In this document: in pieces, positions 54,336-64,000 of the stretch
Layout: each line of letters opens with the position of its first letter
Numbering within the stretch: the first letter of the stretch is position 1
Assembly (NCBI RefSeq): GCF_040529065.1
Contig: NZ_CP132343.1
Span: forward strand, 2,852,001 to 2,916,000
Length of the DNA: 64,000 nucleotides
Reading direction: 5' to 3'
Source: Xanthomonas sacchari
GTDB lineage: Bacteria > Pseudomonadota > Gammaproteobacteria > Xanthomonadales > Xanthomonadaceae
The notes under the pieces: generated by a model
Databases searched by the model: none
What the model was told of the DNA's origin: nothing
What the model saw: the letters and a program-made list of their open reading frames with translations, nothing else
Translations under genes and position numbers: made by a program

Positions 54336-56324
54336 CTACCAATGGACGCCCCGCATCAACGCCGCAAACGCGATCTGCTCCTGGCTCGGCTTGGTCTCGC
54401 GTAGCGCCTTGCGGTCGCCCTTGGCCGCGGCCGAGTCGGGGAACAGTTCGAAGGCGGTGTTCATCACCACCTCGTAGGCCTTCGGCGCCACCGCATTGAC
54501 AAGGGCGGCGAAGATGCCCAGGCGGGTGGCCACGCGGCTGGGGCGTTCGATGATGGCCTTGACCATCAGGTCGGCGGCCTCGTCCACGCTCAGCGTCGGC
54601 ACGCTGTCGTACATCTTGGTCGGGGCGATCATCGGGGTCTTCACCAGCGGCATGTTGACCGTGGTGAAGCTGATGCCCTTGCCCGAGAGTTCGCCCTGCG
54701 CGCAGCGGCTCCAGGCGTCCAGCGCGGCCTTGGAGGCGACGTAGGCGGAGAAGCGCGGCGAGTTGGCCAGCACGCCGATTGAGCTGACGTTGATGATGTG
54801 ACCCTTGCGCCGCGCGGTCATGCCCGGCAGCACGCCCATGATCAGGCGCAGGCTGCCGAAGTAGTTCAGCTGCATGGTCCGCTCGAAATCATGGAAGCGG
54901 TCGTAGCTCAGTTCGATCGAGCGGCGGATCGAGCGGCCGGCGTTGTTGATCAGCACGTCGACATGGCCGTGCGCGTCCAGCACGGTCTTGAGCAGGCGGT
55001 CGCAGTCGGCCAGGTCCGACAGGTCGGCGGTGTAGGCGAAGACCTTGCCGCCCTTGGCGTTCATCGCATCGCGCGCGGCATGCAGTTCCTGTTCGCCGCG
55101 GGCCACGATGACGGTGATGGCGCCGGCCTCGGCGACGCGCTGCGCGGTGGCCAGGCCGATGCCGGAGGAACCGCCGGTGATCAGCACCACCTTGCCGCGG
55201 ACCTTGCCCTTGAGCGAACGGTCGACGAACAGGTCCGGGTCCAGGTGCCGTTCCCAGTGGTCCCACAGGCGCCAGGCGTAGTCTTCCAGCCGCGGCACGG
55301 CAATGCCGCTGCCCTTGAGCGCGCGCTCGGTCTCGCGGCTGTCGAAGCGCGTGGGATAGGTGATGAACTTCAGCACCTCGCGCGGGATGCGGAAGTCGCG
55401 CAGCAGCATGCCGGTGAAGCGGCGGATCGGCGGCAGGCTGCCGACCGCGGCGCGGATGCTGGAGGGCACGAACGCGAACATGCGCGCGTCCACGCGCAAG
55501 GTCATTTCCGGGGCGTGGCCGGCGCGGCAGAACACGTTGAGCACCTCGCCCACGCGCAGCGGCTCCGGATCGGTGAGGTGGAAGGTGTGGCCGTCGAGCT
55601 TGGGCTTGTGCGCGATGTGGTCCATGGCGTCGGCGACGAAGTCCACCGGCACCAGGTTGATCCGCCCGCCCTCGATGCCCAGCATCGGCGCCCACGGCGG
55701 CAGCAGCTGGCGCAGCTTCTTGATCAGCGGGAAGAAGTAGTACGGGCCGTCGATCTTGTCGATGGCGCCGGTGCGCGAATCGCCCACCACCATCGCCGGG
55801 CGGTAGATGCGCCACTTGATGCGGGTCTCGGCGCGCACCAGCGCCTCGGCGTCGTGCTTGGTGCGCAGATAGGGATCGTCCAGTCCCTCGGCTTCCTCGA
55901 ACATGTCCTCGCGGAAGATGCCCGGGTACAGCCCGGCCACCGCGATCGAACTGGTGTGGTGGAAGATGCCGGCGCCGAGTTGCGCGGCCAGTTCCAGCGC
56001 GTTGCGGGTGCCGTCGAGATTGGCGACGCGCTGGTCCTCGGCCTTGGCGGTGAGGTCGTACAGCGCGGCCAGGTGGAAGAAATGCTTGACCTTGCCCTGC
56101 AGCGCCTTGCGCTGCGCCGCGGTCAGCCCGCAGTACGCCGTGCCGACGTCGCCGTGCAGCACCACTAGGCGCTTGGGATCCCAGCCCTGCTCGCGCACCA
56201 GCGCATCGAACTTGCGCTGCGACTCCTTGCGCAGCAGCACATGCACGACGCCCTTGCGCCGCATCAGCTTGGCCATCAGGTAACGGCCGATGAAACCGGT
56301 GGCGCCTGTCACGAAATACGTCAT
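54336..56324 (-). CDS. Two-domain fatty acyl-CoA/ACP reductase (fatty-alcohol-forming type)
   Basis: A 662-residue fusion of two short-chain-dehydrogenase domains. The N-terminal extended domain (1-360) has TGATGFIGR, HTSSIAVAGLYPG, and YLRTK as the Tyr-x-x-x-Lys pair. The C-terminal classical domain (375-620) has ITGGSSGIGLATA, INNAGRSIRRS and YVASK. Length, order and long blocks (FREDMFEEAEGLDDPYLRTKH, DFERTMQLNYFGSLRLIMG) match, from memory, the Marinobacter reductase that takes fatty acyl-CoA or acyl-ACP to the alcohol. It probably yields fatty aldehyde or alcohol. No wax-ester synthase is nearby. ATG 56324 starts at MTYFVTG; longer readings are non-coding. Confidence 0.86.
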   Translation of the reverse strand: MTYFVTGATGFIGRYLMAKLMRRKGVVHVLLRKESQRKFDALVREQGWDPKRLVVLHGDVGTAYCGLTAAQRKALQGKVKHFFHLAALYDLTAKAEDQRVANLDGTRNALELAAQLGAGIFHHTSSIAVAGLYPGIFREDMFEEAEGLDDPYLRTKHDAEALVRAETRIKWRIYRPAMVVGDSRTGAIDKIDGPYYFFPLIKKLRQLLPPWAPMLGIEGGRINLVPVDFVADAMDHIAHKPKLDGHTFHLTDPEPLRVGEVLNVFCRAGHAPEMTLRVDARMFAFVPSSIRAAVGSLPPIRRFTGMLLRDFRIPREVLKFITYPTRFDSRETERALKGSGIAVPRLEDYAWRLWDHWERHLDPDLFVDRSLKGKVRGKVVLITGGSSGIGLATAQRVAEAGAITVIVARGEQELHAARDAMNAKGGKVFAYTADLSDLADCDRLLKTVLDAHGHVDVLINNAGRSIRRSIELSYDRFHDFERTMQLNYFGSLRLIMGVLPGMTARRKGHIINVSSIGVLANSPRFSAYVASKAALDAWSRCAQGELSGKGISFTTVNMPLVKTPMIAPTKMYDSVPTLSVDEAADLMVKAIIERPSRVATRLGIFAALVNAVAPKAYEVVMNTAFELFPDSAAAKGDRKALRETKPSQEQIAFAALMRGVHW

Positions 56325-56624
56325 GCCGAACCATCCCTCGTTCCGCGGCCACGGCCCCTCGCCCGGCCCTGACGCTAACTTGCCAGAGTGCGGCAGGCAG
56401 GACAAACGCACGCTGGCGTATGGCGAACGTGCGGCATCGCAACATCGCGCAGCGCAGAGGCGACGGCGGGTACCGCTAGCAACCTGCGTTCGCCTCGGGC
56501 CATGTGGTCGTGAAGGAGCGCCGTCAACCGCGACAGCACGGACAAGCGCGTCGCGGCTGAAGCCGCTCCTACAGGATGCTTCCCGGCGTACGTGAATCGC
56601 CTGCAGTCGCCGGGCGCGCCCGGC
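56325..56624. other. Intergenic region with a REP arm
   Basis: 300 bases between the reductase start and the hutC end. It contains the reductase promoter region and, at 56550-56573, a single REP arm (GTCGCGGCTGAAGCCGCTCC plus TACA). Nothing else stands out. Confidence 0.55.
56550..56573. repeat. REP single arm
   Basis: One arm of the REP family, 51 bases past the hutC stop, without a partner arm in the flanking sequence. Confidence 0.85.
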
Positions 56625-57356
56625 TCAGCGCGCGCCGGGCGAGAAGCGCGCGACGAGGTCGTAGGTGTCGCCGAGAAACACCTGGCGTACGAAGGTCACC
56701 GCCTGCTCGCCGCGCCAGGTGCGGCGGTCGATCAGTAGACACGCGGTGCCGGCCGGCACCTGCAGCCGCGCCGCCTGCGCGGCACTGGCGCCGACCGCGC
56801 TGATGCGGTGCTCGGCGCGCGTCCAGGGCACGTGCTGCAGCAGCCAACTGCCGGGCACGGTGACCGCGAAGTCCATCTGCAAGGCCTCCGGCACCGCCAC
56901 CGGATTGATCACCCGCTCCTCCAGCGCGAACGGGCGGCCGTCGGCGTAGTGCAGGCACTGCAGCGCCAGCAGGCTGCCGTCCGCGGCGACCTCGGCTTCC
57001 TGCGGCAACGCCGCGCGCGGCGCACGCTGCTGCCGCTCCAGCAGTTCGAAACGGTAGACATGACCGCGCGCGGCGACCTCGACCGGGATGTCCGGGATCT
57101 CCAGCGCGACCTGCTCCATGTGCGGATGCGGCCGCGCCACGAACGAGCCGGCGCGGCGCCGGCGCTCGATCATGCCGGCGTCGGCGAGCAGCGCCAGCAC
57201 CTTGTTGACGGTCATGCGCGAGCAGCCGTACTGCGCCATCAGTTCGTGCTCGAACGGAATGCGGTGGCCTGGTGGCCACTCGCCGCTGCGGATGCGCGCC
57301 TCGATGTCGCGGCGGATGCGCTGGTTGAGCGGCAGCGTCGGCGCGGCGGGACTCAC
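56625..57356 (-). CDS. hutC: Histidine utilization repressor HutC
   Basis: A 243-residue GntR-family (HutC subfamily) repressor: N-terminal winged helix (NQRIRRDIEARIRSGEW, QYGCSRMTVNKVLALL) and C-terminal UTRA effector domain (RFELLERQ, FALEERVINPVAVPEAL, YDLVARFSP), which senses urocanate in known members. The start is a GTG at 57356. It lies 52 bases after hutF on the same strand, so it is under the same operator and would repress itself. Confidence 0.94.
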   Translation of the reverse strand: MSPAAPTLPLNQRIRRDIEARIRSGEWPPGHRIPFEHELMAQYGCSRMTVNKVLALLADAGMIERRRRAGSFVARPHPHMEQVALEIPDIPVEVAARGHVYRFELLERQQRAPRAALPQEAEVAADGSLLALQCLHYADGRPFALEERVINPVAVPEALQMDFAVTVPGSWLLQHVPWTRAEHRISAVGASAAQAARLQVPAGTACLLIDRRTWRGEQAVTFVRQVFLGDTYDLVARFSPGAR

Positions 57357-57408
57357 GGGCGCTCCGCGCTGCGGCGGCGACTGCGCAAGGCGACGCGAGG
57401 CGCGCGCC

Positions 57409-58806
57409 TCATGCGTCCAGCAACCGGGTCAACGCACGTGCATAGCGCGCGGCGACGGCTTCGCGCTGCAGGTGGCGGCCTTCGCGCACCAGTTCGCGAC
57501 CGTGGCGCCACACCGAACGCACCGCGCCGCCGCGCGCGGCGAACAGCCAACTGTCCAGCCAGGCGTCGCCATGGCGTGCCTGCAAGGCCGGATGCGCTGC
57601 GTCCAGTTCGACCAGATCGGCCGGGGCGCCCTCGCACAGGCCCTGTTCGACACCGAGCGCCTGCGCCGCGCCCCGCGCGGCGGACTGGAACAGGAAGCGG
57701 CCGCTGGACAGCGCAGTGTCGCCGGTCAGCACGTTGCGCCCACGCAGGCTCAGGCGCTGGCCGTACTCGAGCAGGCGCAGTTCCTCAGCCGCATCGATCA
57801 GCACATTGGAATCGGAGCCCACGCCGAAGCGGCCGCCGACGCGCAGGAAGTCCTGCATCGGGAACAGGCCGTCGCCGAGGTTGGCCTCGGTGATCGGACA
57901 CAGCCCGACCACGGCGCCACTGGCGGCGATGCCCTGCACTTCGGCGGCGTCGACATGGGTGGCGTGCACCAGGCACCAGCGCGCATCCACCGGCGCGTGC
58001 GCCAGCAGCCACTGCACCGGCCGCTGCCCGCTCCAGGCCAGGCAGGCGTCGACCTCGCGGGTCTGCTCGGCGATATGGATGTGCACCGGGCCGTCGCACA
58101 GCGGCAGCAGCGCCGCCAGTTCGTCCGGGGTGACCGCGCGCAGGCTGTGCGGGGCCAGGCCCAGCACCGCGTCGTCCAGTCCCTGCAGGGCGCGGCGGCT
58201 GCCGTCCAGCAACGCGGCGAAGCCGTCGACGTCGTGCAGCAGACGCTGCTGCGCCGGGTTCGGCGCAGCGCCGCCGAAGTCGGCATGCGCATAGAACACC
58301 GGCAGCAGGGTCAGGCCGATACCGCTGGTCTGCGCCGCGGCGGCCAGGCGCTGCGCCATCTCGGCGCGGTCGGCGTAGGGCCGGCCGTCGGCGGCGTGAT
58401 GCACGTAATGGAACTCGCCGACCCGGGTAAACCCGGCCTCGAGCATTTCCACATAGGCCTGCTCGGCGATGGCCTGCAGATCGTCCGGGCTCAGCCGCTG
58501 CAGGAAGCGGTACATCAGCTCGCGCCAGCTCCAGAAGCTGTCGCCGCTGCGCCCGCCGATCTCGGTCAGCCCGGCCATGCCGCGCTGGAAGGCGTGGCTG
58601 TGCAGATTGCCCAGCCCGGGCACCACGATGTCCAGGCGTCGATCGCCCAGCGCCGCGGGCGCGCCGCTCTCGACCGCGACGATGCGGCCGCCGCGCACGC
58701 CGATGCGCACGTCGCGCGCCCAGCCCTGCGGCAGCAGCGCGTGCGCGCACCAGAATTCGCCCGATCCCGCGTTGCCGCTGGCCTGCTGCTGCACCTGGGT
58801 CTGCAC
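57409..58806 (-). CDS. hutF: Formimidoylglutamate deiminase
   Basis: Converts N-formimino-L-glutamate to N-formyl-L-glutamate and ammonia (EC 3.5.3.13). A 465-residue amidohydrolase with metal-site [36 protein letters not shown] and [12 protein letters not shown]. Together with HutG this gives the two-step route instead of direct HutG-type formiminoglutamase. The GTG at 58806 is chosen because GGAGGG lies 6 bases upstream; the frame extends further but crosses the hut operator. First gene of the leftward hutF-hutC unit. Confidence 0.95.
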   Translation of the reverse strand: MQTQVQQQASGNAGSGEFWCAHALLPQGWARDVRIGVRGGRIVAVESGAPAALGDRRLDIVVPGLGNLHSHAFQRGMAGLTEIGGRSGDSFWSWRELMYRFLQRLSPDDLQAIAEQAYVEMLEAGFTRVGEFHYVHHAADGRPYADRAEMAQRLAAAAQTSGIGLTLLPVFYAHADFGGAAPNPAQQRLLHDVDGFAALLDGSRRALQGLDDAVLGLAPHSLRAVTPDELAALLPLCDGPVHIHIAEQTREVDACLAWSGQRPVQWLLAHAPVDARWCLVHATHVDAAEVQGIAASGAVVGLCPITEANLGDGLFPMQDFLRVGGRFGVGSDSNVLIDAAEELRLLEYGQRLSLRGRNVLTGDTALSSGRFLFQSAARGAAQALGVEQGLCEGAPADLVELDAAHPALQARHGDAWLDSWLFAARGGAVRSVWRHGRELVREGRHLQREAVAARYARALTRLLDA

Positions 58807-58831
58807 TGGACACCCTCCATCGACCACAATA

Positions 58832-58843
58832 TTGTATATACAA
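58832..58843. promoter_or_regulatory. HutC operator
   Basis: Perfect 12-base palindrome TTGTATATACAA between the divergent hutF and hutI genes, agreeing with the published HutC-type site TTGTAT(A/G)TACAA. It lies within an A/T-rich patch that should contain both promoters, so one repressor dimer could control both arms. Exact promoter hexamers could not be fixed. Confidence 0.85.
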
Positions 58844-58869
58844 AATAACCGACGAACCTGCCCGTGACC

Positions 58870-60072
58870 ATGCCCTGCGACACGCTCTGGCACAACGCGC
58901 ACCTGATGACGCTGGACGCCGAGGACGGCGGCCTGGGGCTGGTCCACGACGGCGTAGTGGCGTGCCGCGACGGCCGCATCGTCTATGCCGGCGCGGCCGC
59001 GCAGTTGCCCGGCCCGCTGTCGGCACAGCGCAGCATCGACTGCGGCGGACGCTGGATCGGCCCCGGCCTGATCGATTGCCACACCCACCTGGTCTATGCC
59101 GGCAACCGCGCCGGCGAGTTCGAGCAGCGCCTGCTCGGCGCCAGCTACGCCGACATCGCCCGCGCCGGCGGCGGCATCGTCTCCACGGTGCGCGCCACCC
59201 GCGCCGCCGACGAGGACGCCCTGCTCGCCGCCAGCCTGCCGCGGCTGGACGCGCTGCTGGCCGAAGGCGTGACCACGGTGGAGATCAAGTCCGGCTACGG
59301 CCTGACGCTGGAGGACGAGCTGCGCCTGCTGCGCGTGGCCCGCCGCCTGGGCGAACTGCGCGCGGTGGCGGTGTCGCCGACCTTCCTCGGCGCGCACGCG
59401 GTGCCGCCCGGCGGCGAGGCGCAGGCCTACATCGACGAAGTCTGCGAGCGCATGATCCCGGCGGTCGCCGCGCAGGGTCTGGCCGAGGCGGTGGACGTGT
59501 TCTGCGAGCACCTGGCGTTCACCCCGGCGCAGACCGAGCAGGTGTTCCAGGCCGCGCAACACCATGGCCTGGCGCTGAAGATCCACGCCGAGCAATTGTC
59601 CAACCAGGGCGGTGCGGCGCTGGCCGCGCGCTACGGCGCGCGCTCGGCCGACCATGTCGAATACCTGGACGACGCCGGCGTCGCCGCGATGGCCGCGGCC
59701 GGCACCGTCGCGGTACTGCTGCCGGGCGCGTTCTATTTCACCCGCGACACCCAGCTGCCGCCGATCGCCGCACTGCGCGCCGCCGGCGTGCCACGTGCGC
59801 TGGCCACCGACTGCAACCCCGGCACTTCGCCGCTGACCAGCCCGCTGCTGGCGATGAACCTGGCGGCGACGCTGTTCCGGCTGACCGTGGCCGAATGCAT
59901 CGCCGGCTTCACCCGCGAGGCGGCGCGCGCGCTCGGGCGCCACGACCAGGTCGGCCGGCTGCGCGCCGGGCTGGCCTGCGACCTGGCGATCTGGGACATC
60001 GCCGAACCGGCCGAATTGGTCTATCGCATGGGCTTCAACCCGCTGCATGCGCGTATCTGGAGAGGACAATGA
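58870..60072 (+). CDS. hutI: Imidazolonepropionase
   Basis: Opens imidazolonepropionate to formiminoglutamate (EC 3.5.2.7). About 400 residues, amidohydrolase fold: [15 protein letters not shown] metal site, [39 protein letters not shown], and [11 protein letters not shown] with the metal Asp. ATG 58870 is used; a GTG two codons earlier (58864) is an alternative, and neither has a strong ribosome site. Its stop overlaps the hutH start (ATGA). Confidence 0.95.
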   Translation: MPCDTLWHNAHLMTLDAEDGGLGLVHDGVVACRDGRIVYAGAAAQLPGPLSAQRSIDCGGRWIGPGLIDCHTHLVYAGNRAGEFEQRLLGASYADIARAGGGIVSTVRATRAADEDALLAASLPRLDALLAEGVTTVEIKSGYGLTLEDELRLLRVARRLGELRAVAVSPTFLGAHAVPPGGEAQAYIDEVCERMIPAVAAQGLAEAVDVFCEHLAFTPAQTEQVFQAAQHHGLALKIHAEQLSNQGGAALAARYGARSADHVEYLDDAGVAAMAAAGTVAVLLPGAFYFTRDTQLPPIAALRAAGVPRALATDCNPGTSPLTSPLLAMNLAATLFRLTVAECIAGFTREAARALGRHDQVGRLRAGLACDLAIWDIAEPAELVYRMGFNPLHARIWRGQ

Positions 60073-61607
60073 GCGACGACGAGATCCTGCTGCGCCCTGG
60101 CGCGGTGAGCCTGGCGCAGTGGCGCGCGGTGTACCGCGGCGCCGGCGTGCGGCTTGACCCGGCCTGCGCCGACGCGGTGCTGCGCAGTGCGCAGACCGTG
60201 GAGGCGATCGTGGCCACCGGCGCGCCGGTGTACGGCATCAATACCGGCTTCGGCAAGCTGGCCAGCGTGCGCATCGAGCGCGAGGACCTGCACGCCCTGC
60301 AGCGCAATATCGTGCTGTCGCATGCGGCCGGGGTGGGCGCGCCGATGCCGGTGCCGGTGGTGCGGCTGATGATGGCGCTGAAGCTGGCCAGTCTGGCGCA
60401 GGGCGCCTCCGGTGTGCGCCCGGAAACCTTGTCGATGCTGGAAGCACTGCTGCAGCACGAGGTGATCCCGGTGGTGCCGTGCCAGGGCTCGGTCGGCGCC
60501 TCCGGCGACCTGGCGCCGCTGGCGCACCTGGCCACGGTGATGCTCGGCGTCGGCGAGGCCTTCGTCGGCGACGCGCGCCTGCCGGCGGCGCAGGCGCTGG
60601 CCCAGGCCGGGCTGCAGCCGCTGACGCTCGGCGCCAAGGAGGGCCTGGCGCTGCTCAACGGCACCCAGTACTCCACCGCCTATGCGCTGGCCGGGCTGTT
60701 CGAGATCGAGCGCGTGTTCCATGCCGCGCTGGTCGCCGGCGCGCTGTCCACCGAGGCCGCGAAAGGCTCGGACACCCCGTTCGATCCGCGCATCCACGCG
60801 CTGCGCGGCCAGCCCGGGCAGATCGCCACCGCCGCGGCGCTGGGTGAATTGATGCGCGACTCGGCGATCCGCGATTCGCACCGCGACAACGACGTACGCG
60901 TGCAGGACCCGTACTGCCTGCGCTGCCAACCGCAGGTGATGGGCGCGGCGCTGGACGTGATGCGCCAGGCCGCCACCACCCTGGCCACCGAGGCCAACGG
61001 CGTCTCCGACAATCCGCTGGTGTTCAGCGACACCGGCGAGGCATTGTCCGGCGGCAACTTCCACGCCGAGCCGGTGGCCTTCGCCGCCGACATGCTGGCG
61101 CTGGCGGTGTGCGAGATCGGCTCGATCAGCGAACGCCGCGTCGCCATGCTGGTGGACCCGGCGCTGTCCGGGTTGCCGGCGTTCCTGACGCCCAAGCCCG
61201 GCCTCAACTCCGGCTTCATGATCCCGCAGGTGACCGCCGCGGCGCTGGTGTCGGAGAACAAGCAGCGCGCGTATCCGGCCAGCGTCGATTCGATCCCCAC
61301 CTCGGCCAACCAAGAAGACCACGTGTCGATGGCCGCGCACGGCGCGCGTCGCCTGCTGGCGATGGCCGAGAACGCGGCCAACGTGGTCGGCATCGAACTG
61401 CTGGCGGCCACGCAGGGCTGCGACTTCCACGCGCCGCTGCGCTCCAGTGCCGCGCTGGAAGCGGCACGCGCGCTGCTGCGCGCCCGCGTGCCGGCGCTGC
61501 AGGACGATCGCTACTTCCACCCGGACATGCTGGCCGCGACCGCGCTGGTGCGCGATGGCGCGCTGGCTGCGGCGGTGGGGATGCGCTTGCCCGAGGCGAG
61601 CGCCTGA
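60069..61607 (+). CDS. hutH: Histidine ammonia-lyase
   Basis: Turns histidine into urocanate and ammonia (EC 4.3.1.3), first step of the pathway. A 512-residue enzyme with the self-forming MIO prosthetic group from Ala144-Ser145-Gly146 in [12 protein letters not shown]. The active-site [11 protein letters not shown] loop and [14 protein letters not shown] are present. AGAGGA lies just upstream, inside hutI. Length and motifs are standard. Confidence 0.97.
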   Translation: MSDDEILLRPGAVSLAQWRAVYRGAGVRLDPACADAVLRSAQTVEAIVATGAPVYGINTGFGKLASVRIEREDLHALQRNIVLSHAAGVGAPMPVPVVRLMMALKLASLAQGASGVRPETLSMLEALLQHEVIPVVPCQGSVGASGDLAPLAHLATVMLGVGEAFVGDARLPAAQALAQAGLQPLTLGAKEGLALLNGTQYSTAYALAGLFEIERVFHAALVAGALSTEAAKGSDTPFDPRIHALRGQPGQIATAAALGELMRDSAIRDSHRDNDVRVQDPYCLRCQPQVMGAALDVMRQAATTLATEANGVSDNPLVFSDTGEALSGGNFHAEPVAFAADMLALAVCEIGSISERRVAMLVDPALSGLPAFLTPKPGLNSGFMIPQVTAAALVSENKQRAYPASVDSIPTSANQEDHVSMAAHGARRLLAMAENAANVVGIELLAATQGCDFHAPLRSSAALEAARALLRARVPALQDDRYFHPDMLAATALVRDGALAAAVGMRLPEASA

Positions 61608-61622
61608 TCCGACGCCCCCCTC

Positions 61623-61705
61623 GTAGGAGCGGCTCTCGCCCCCTGGGATTAGCCGCGACCGTGCTTTCTCGGTAATGCCCGGTCGCGGCTGAAGCCGCTC
61701 CTACA
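61623..61705. repeat. REP palindrome with an interrupted left arm
   Basis: The right arm (61682-61705) is normal. In the left arm the expected TCA between TAGGAGCGGCT and GCCGCGACC is replaced by a 17-base segment (CTCGCCCCCTGGGATTA), so the hairpin would have a bulge. It separates hutH from hutG inside the operon. Confidence 0.85.
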
Positions 61706-61729
61706 ACACCGCATAACCCGCGAGGCCGT

Positions 61730-62593
61730 ATGACATCCCTGCCCGACTGGCTCACTGTGCACCGCGGCGATGCGCCGCTGATCCTCAGCTTCCCGCATAC
61801 CGGCACCGAACTGCCGGAGGCGCTGGCCGACCGCTTCGTCTCGCCATGGCTGGCGCAGCGCGATGCCGACTGGTGGGTGCACCTGCTGTACGACTTCGCC
61901 GAAACACTCGGCGCGACCACGGTGCGCACGGCGATCTCGCGCTCGGTGATCGACGTCAACCGCGACCCGGCCGGGGTGTCGCTGTATCCCGGGCAGAACA
62001 CCACCGGATTGTGCCCGCTCACCACCTTCGACGCGCAGCCGCTGTACCGGCCCGGCGCCGAACCCGACGCGACCGAGATCGACGCGCGCCGCACGCGCTG
62101 GTTCACGCCCTACCACGCCGCACTGGACGCGGAGATCGCGCGCCTGCGCGCGCTGCACCCGGCGATCGTGGTGTACGACGCGCACTCGATCCGCTCGCGC
62201 ATTCCGCACCTGTTCGACGGCGAGCTGCCGCAGTTCAACATCGGCAGCGCCGGTGCCTCCGGCGCGGTCGATAGCAGTTGCGCGGCGGCGCTGACCGACG
62301 CGGTCGAACGCGTCTGCGCCGGCAGCGGCTTCAGCCACGTGCGCAACGGCCGCTTCAAGGGCGGCTGGAGCACCCGCCACCACGGCGCGCCGGCCAACGG
62401 CGTGCACGCGATCCAGATGGAACTGGCCTGCCGCGGCTACATGCACGAGCCGGACACGGTCGACCAAAGCAACTGGCCCTCGCCGTGGCAACCCGACCAC
62501 GCCGCGCCGCTGCGCGCGGTGCTGCAGCAGGTGCTGCAGGCCTGCCTCGATTTCGCCCGCCGCCCCGCCGCATCCGCCCGCGCCGCCGACTGA
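61730..62593 (+). CDS. hutG: N-formylglutamate deformylase
   Basis: Hydrolyses N-formyl-L-glutamate to glutamate and formate (EC 3.5.1.68), the last step of this route. A 287-residue enzyme with LSFPHTGTELP, SVIDVNRDPAG, YDAHSIRSRIPHLF and FKGGWSTRHHG. This is the FGase type, not the arginase-like HutG, and so agrees with the presence of hutF. The REP element lies just before it; hutU starts 52 bases after it. Confidence 0.94.
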   Translation: MTSLPDWLTVHRGDAPLILSFPHTGTELPEALADRFVSPWLAQRDADWWVHLLYDFAETLGATTVRTAISRSVIDVNRDPAGVSLYPGQNTTGLCPLTTFDAQPLYRPGAEPDATEIDARRTRWFTPYHAALDAEIARLRALHPAIVVYDAHSIRSRIPHLFDGELPQFNIGSAGASGAVDSSCAAALTDAVERVCAGSGFSHVRNGRFKGGWSTRHHGAPANGVHAIQMELACRGYMHEPDTVDQSNWPSPWQPDHAAPLRAVLQQVLQACLDFARRPAASARAAD

Positions 62594-62644
62594 CGCGCGC
62601 GCAGCGCGCTTTCGCCTTCCGCGCATCCACCTGAGGATTCCCGC

Positions 62645-64000
<1,356 letters not shown>

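Overview
Organism. The window is GC-rich (about two-thirds G+C in most genes), densely coded and typical of Xanthomonadaceae, most likely Xanthomonas or a close relative. The signs are protein-level resemblance of nearly every gene to that family, a histidine-utilisation cluster hutC-hutF / hutI-hutH-hutG-hutU, the gene order serC-pheA-aroA, a 'transmembrane repetitive protein', and the abundant palindromic repeat built on TAGGAGCGGCTTCAGCCGCG that is common in xanthomonads. No phage, insertion sequence, integrase or CRISPR array was seen. Layout, 0-12 kb: a small secreted protein, the two-step agmatine-to-putrescine pathway (aguA, aguB), a TraB-family membrane protein, then a leftward three-gene RND efflux operon (adaptor lipoprotein followed by two permeases) whose genes overlap by a few bases. 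12-20 kb: two small c-type cytochromes, nfuA with a TonB-like repetitive membrane protein, phhB with a TonB-domain lipoprotein, zupT, and a DUF3300 lipoprotein. 19.5-26.5 kb: rluC and rne, divergent, with a long rne leader; a GacA/UvrY-type response regulator; a GNAT acetyltransferase. 26.7-35.5 kb: accessory-looking genes of mostly unknown function, namely an overlapping DUF2239/DUF1330-like/hydrolase operon behind a strong promoter with an embedded palindrome, a DUF2252 protein, secreted DUF3617 and glutamine-amidotransferase-like proteins, and a tightly coupled four-gene operon of membrane proteins. 35.5-38.4 kb: the one clearly foreign stretch, an AT-rich segment holding a single 783-residue gene next to the 3' end of a tRNA-Ser(UGA) gene. 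It looks like a nuclease-type, possibly antiviral, multidomain protein and is the best candidate for something undescribed. 38.6-47 kb: a LysR regulator, serS, a TonB-type protein, then aroA, pheA and serC. 47-56 kb: msrP-msrQ, a tandem FHA protein, a polyhydroxyalkanoate-granule-like cluster (small PHA-system protein, a conserved protein, patatin phospholipase, phasin), a membrane-anchored endonuclease-like protein, and a 662-residue two-domain fatty acyl reductase. 56.6-64 kb: the hut regulon. How genes work together: HutC probably represses both hut arms through a perfect TTGTATATACAA palindrome lying between hutF and hutI; HutH, HutU, HutI, HutF and HutG together degrade histidine to glutamate through formiminoglutamate and formylglutamate. 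AguA and AguB make putrescine without free urea. SerC, PheA and AroA feed serine and aromatic amino acid synthesis, and PhhB serves the phenylalanine hydroxylase cofactor. MsrP/MsrQ repair oxidised periplasmic methionines. hutU runs off the right end of the window.
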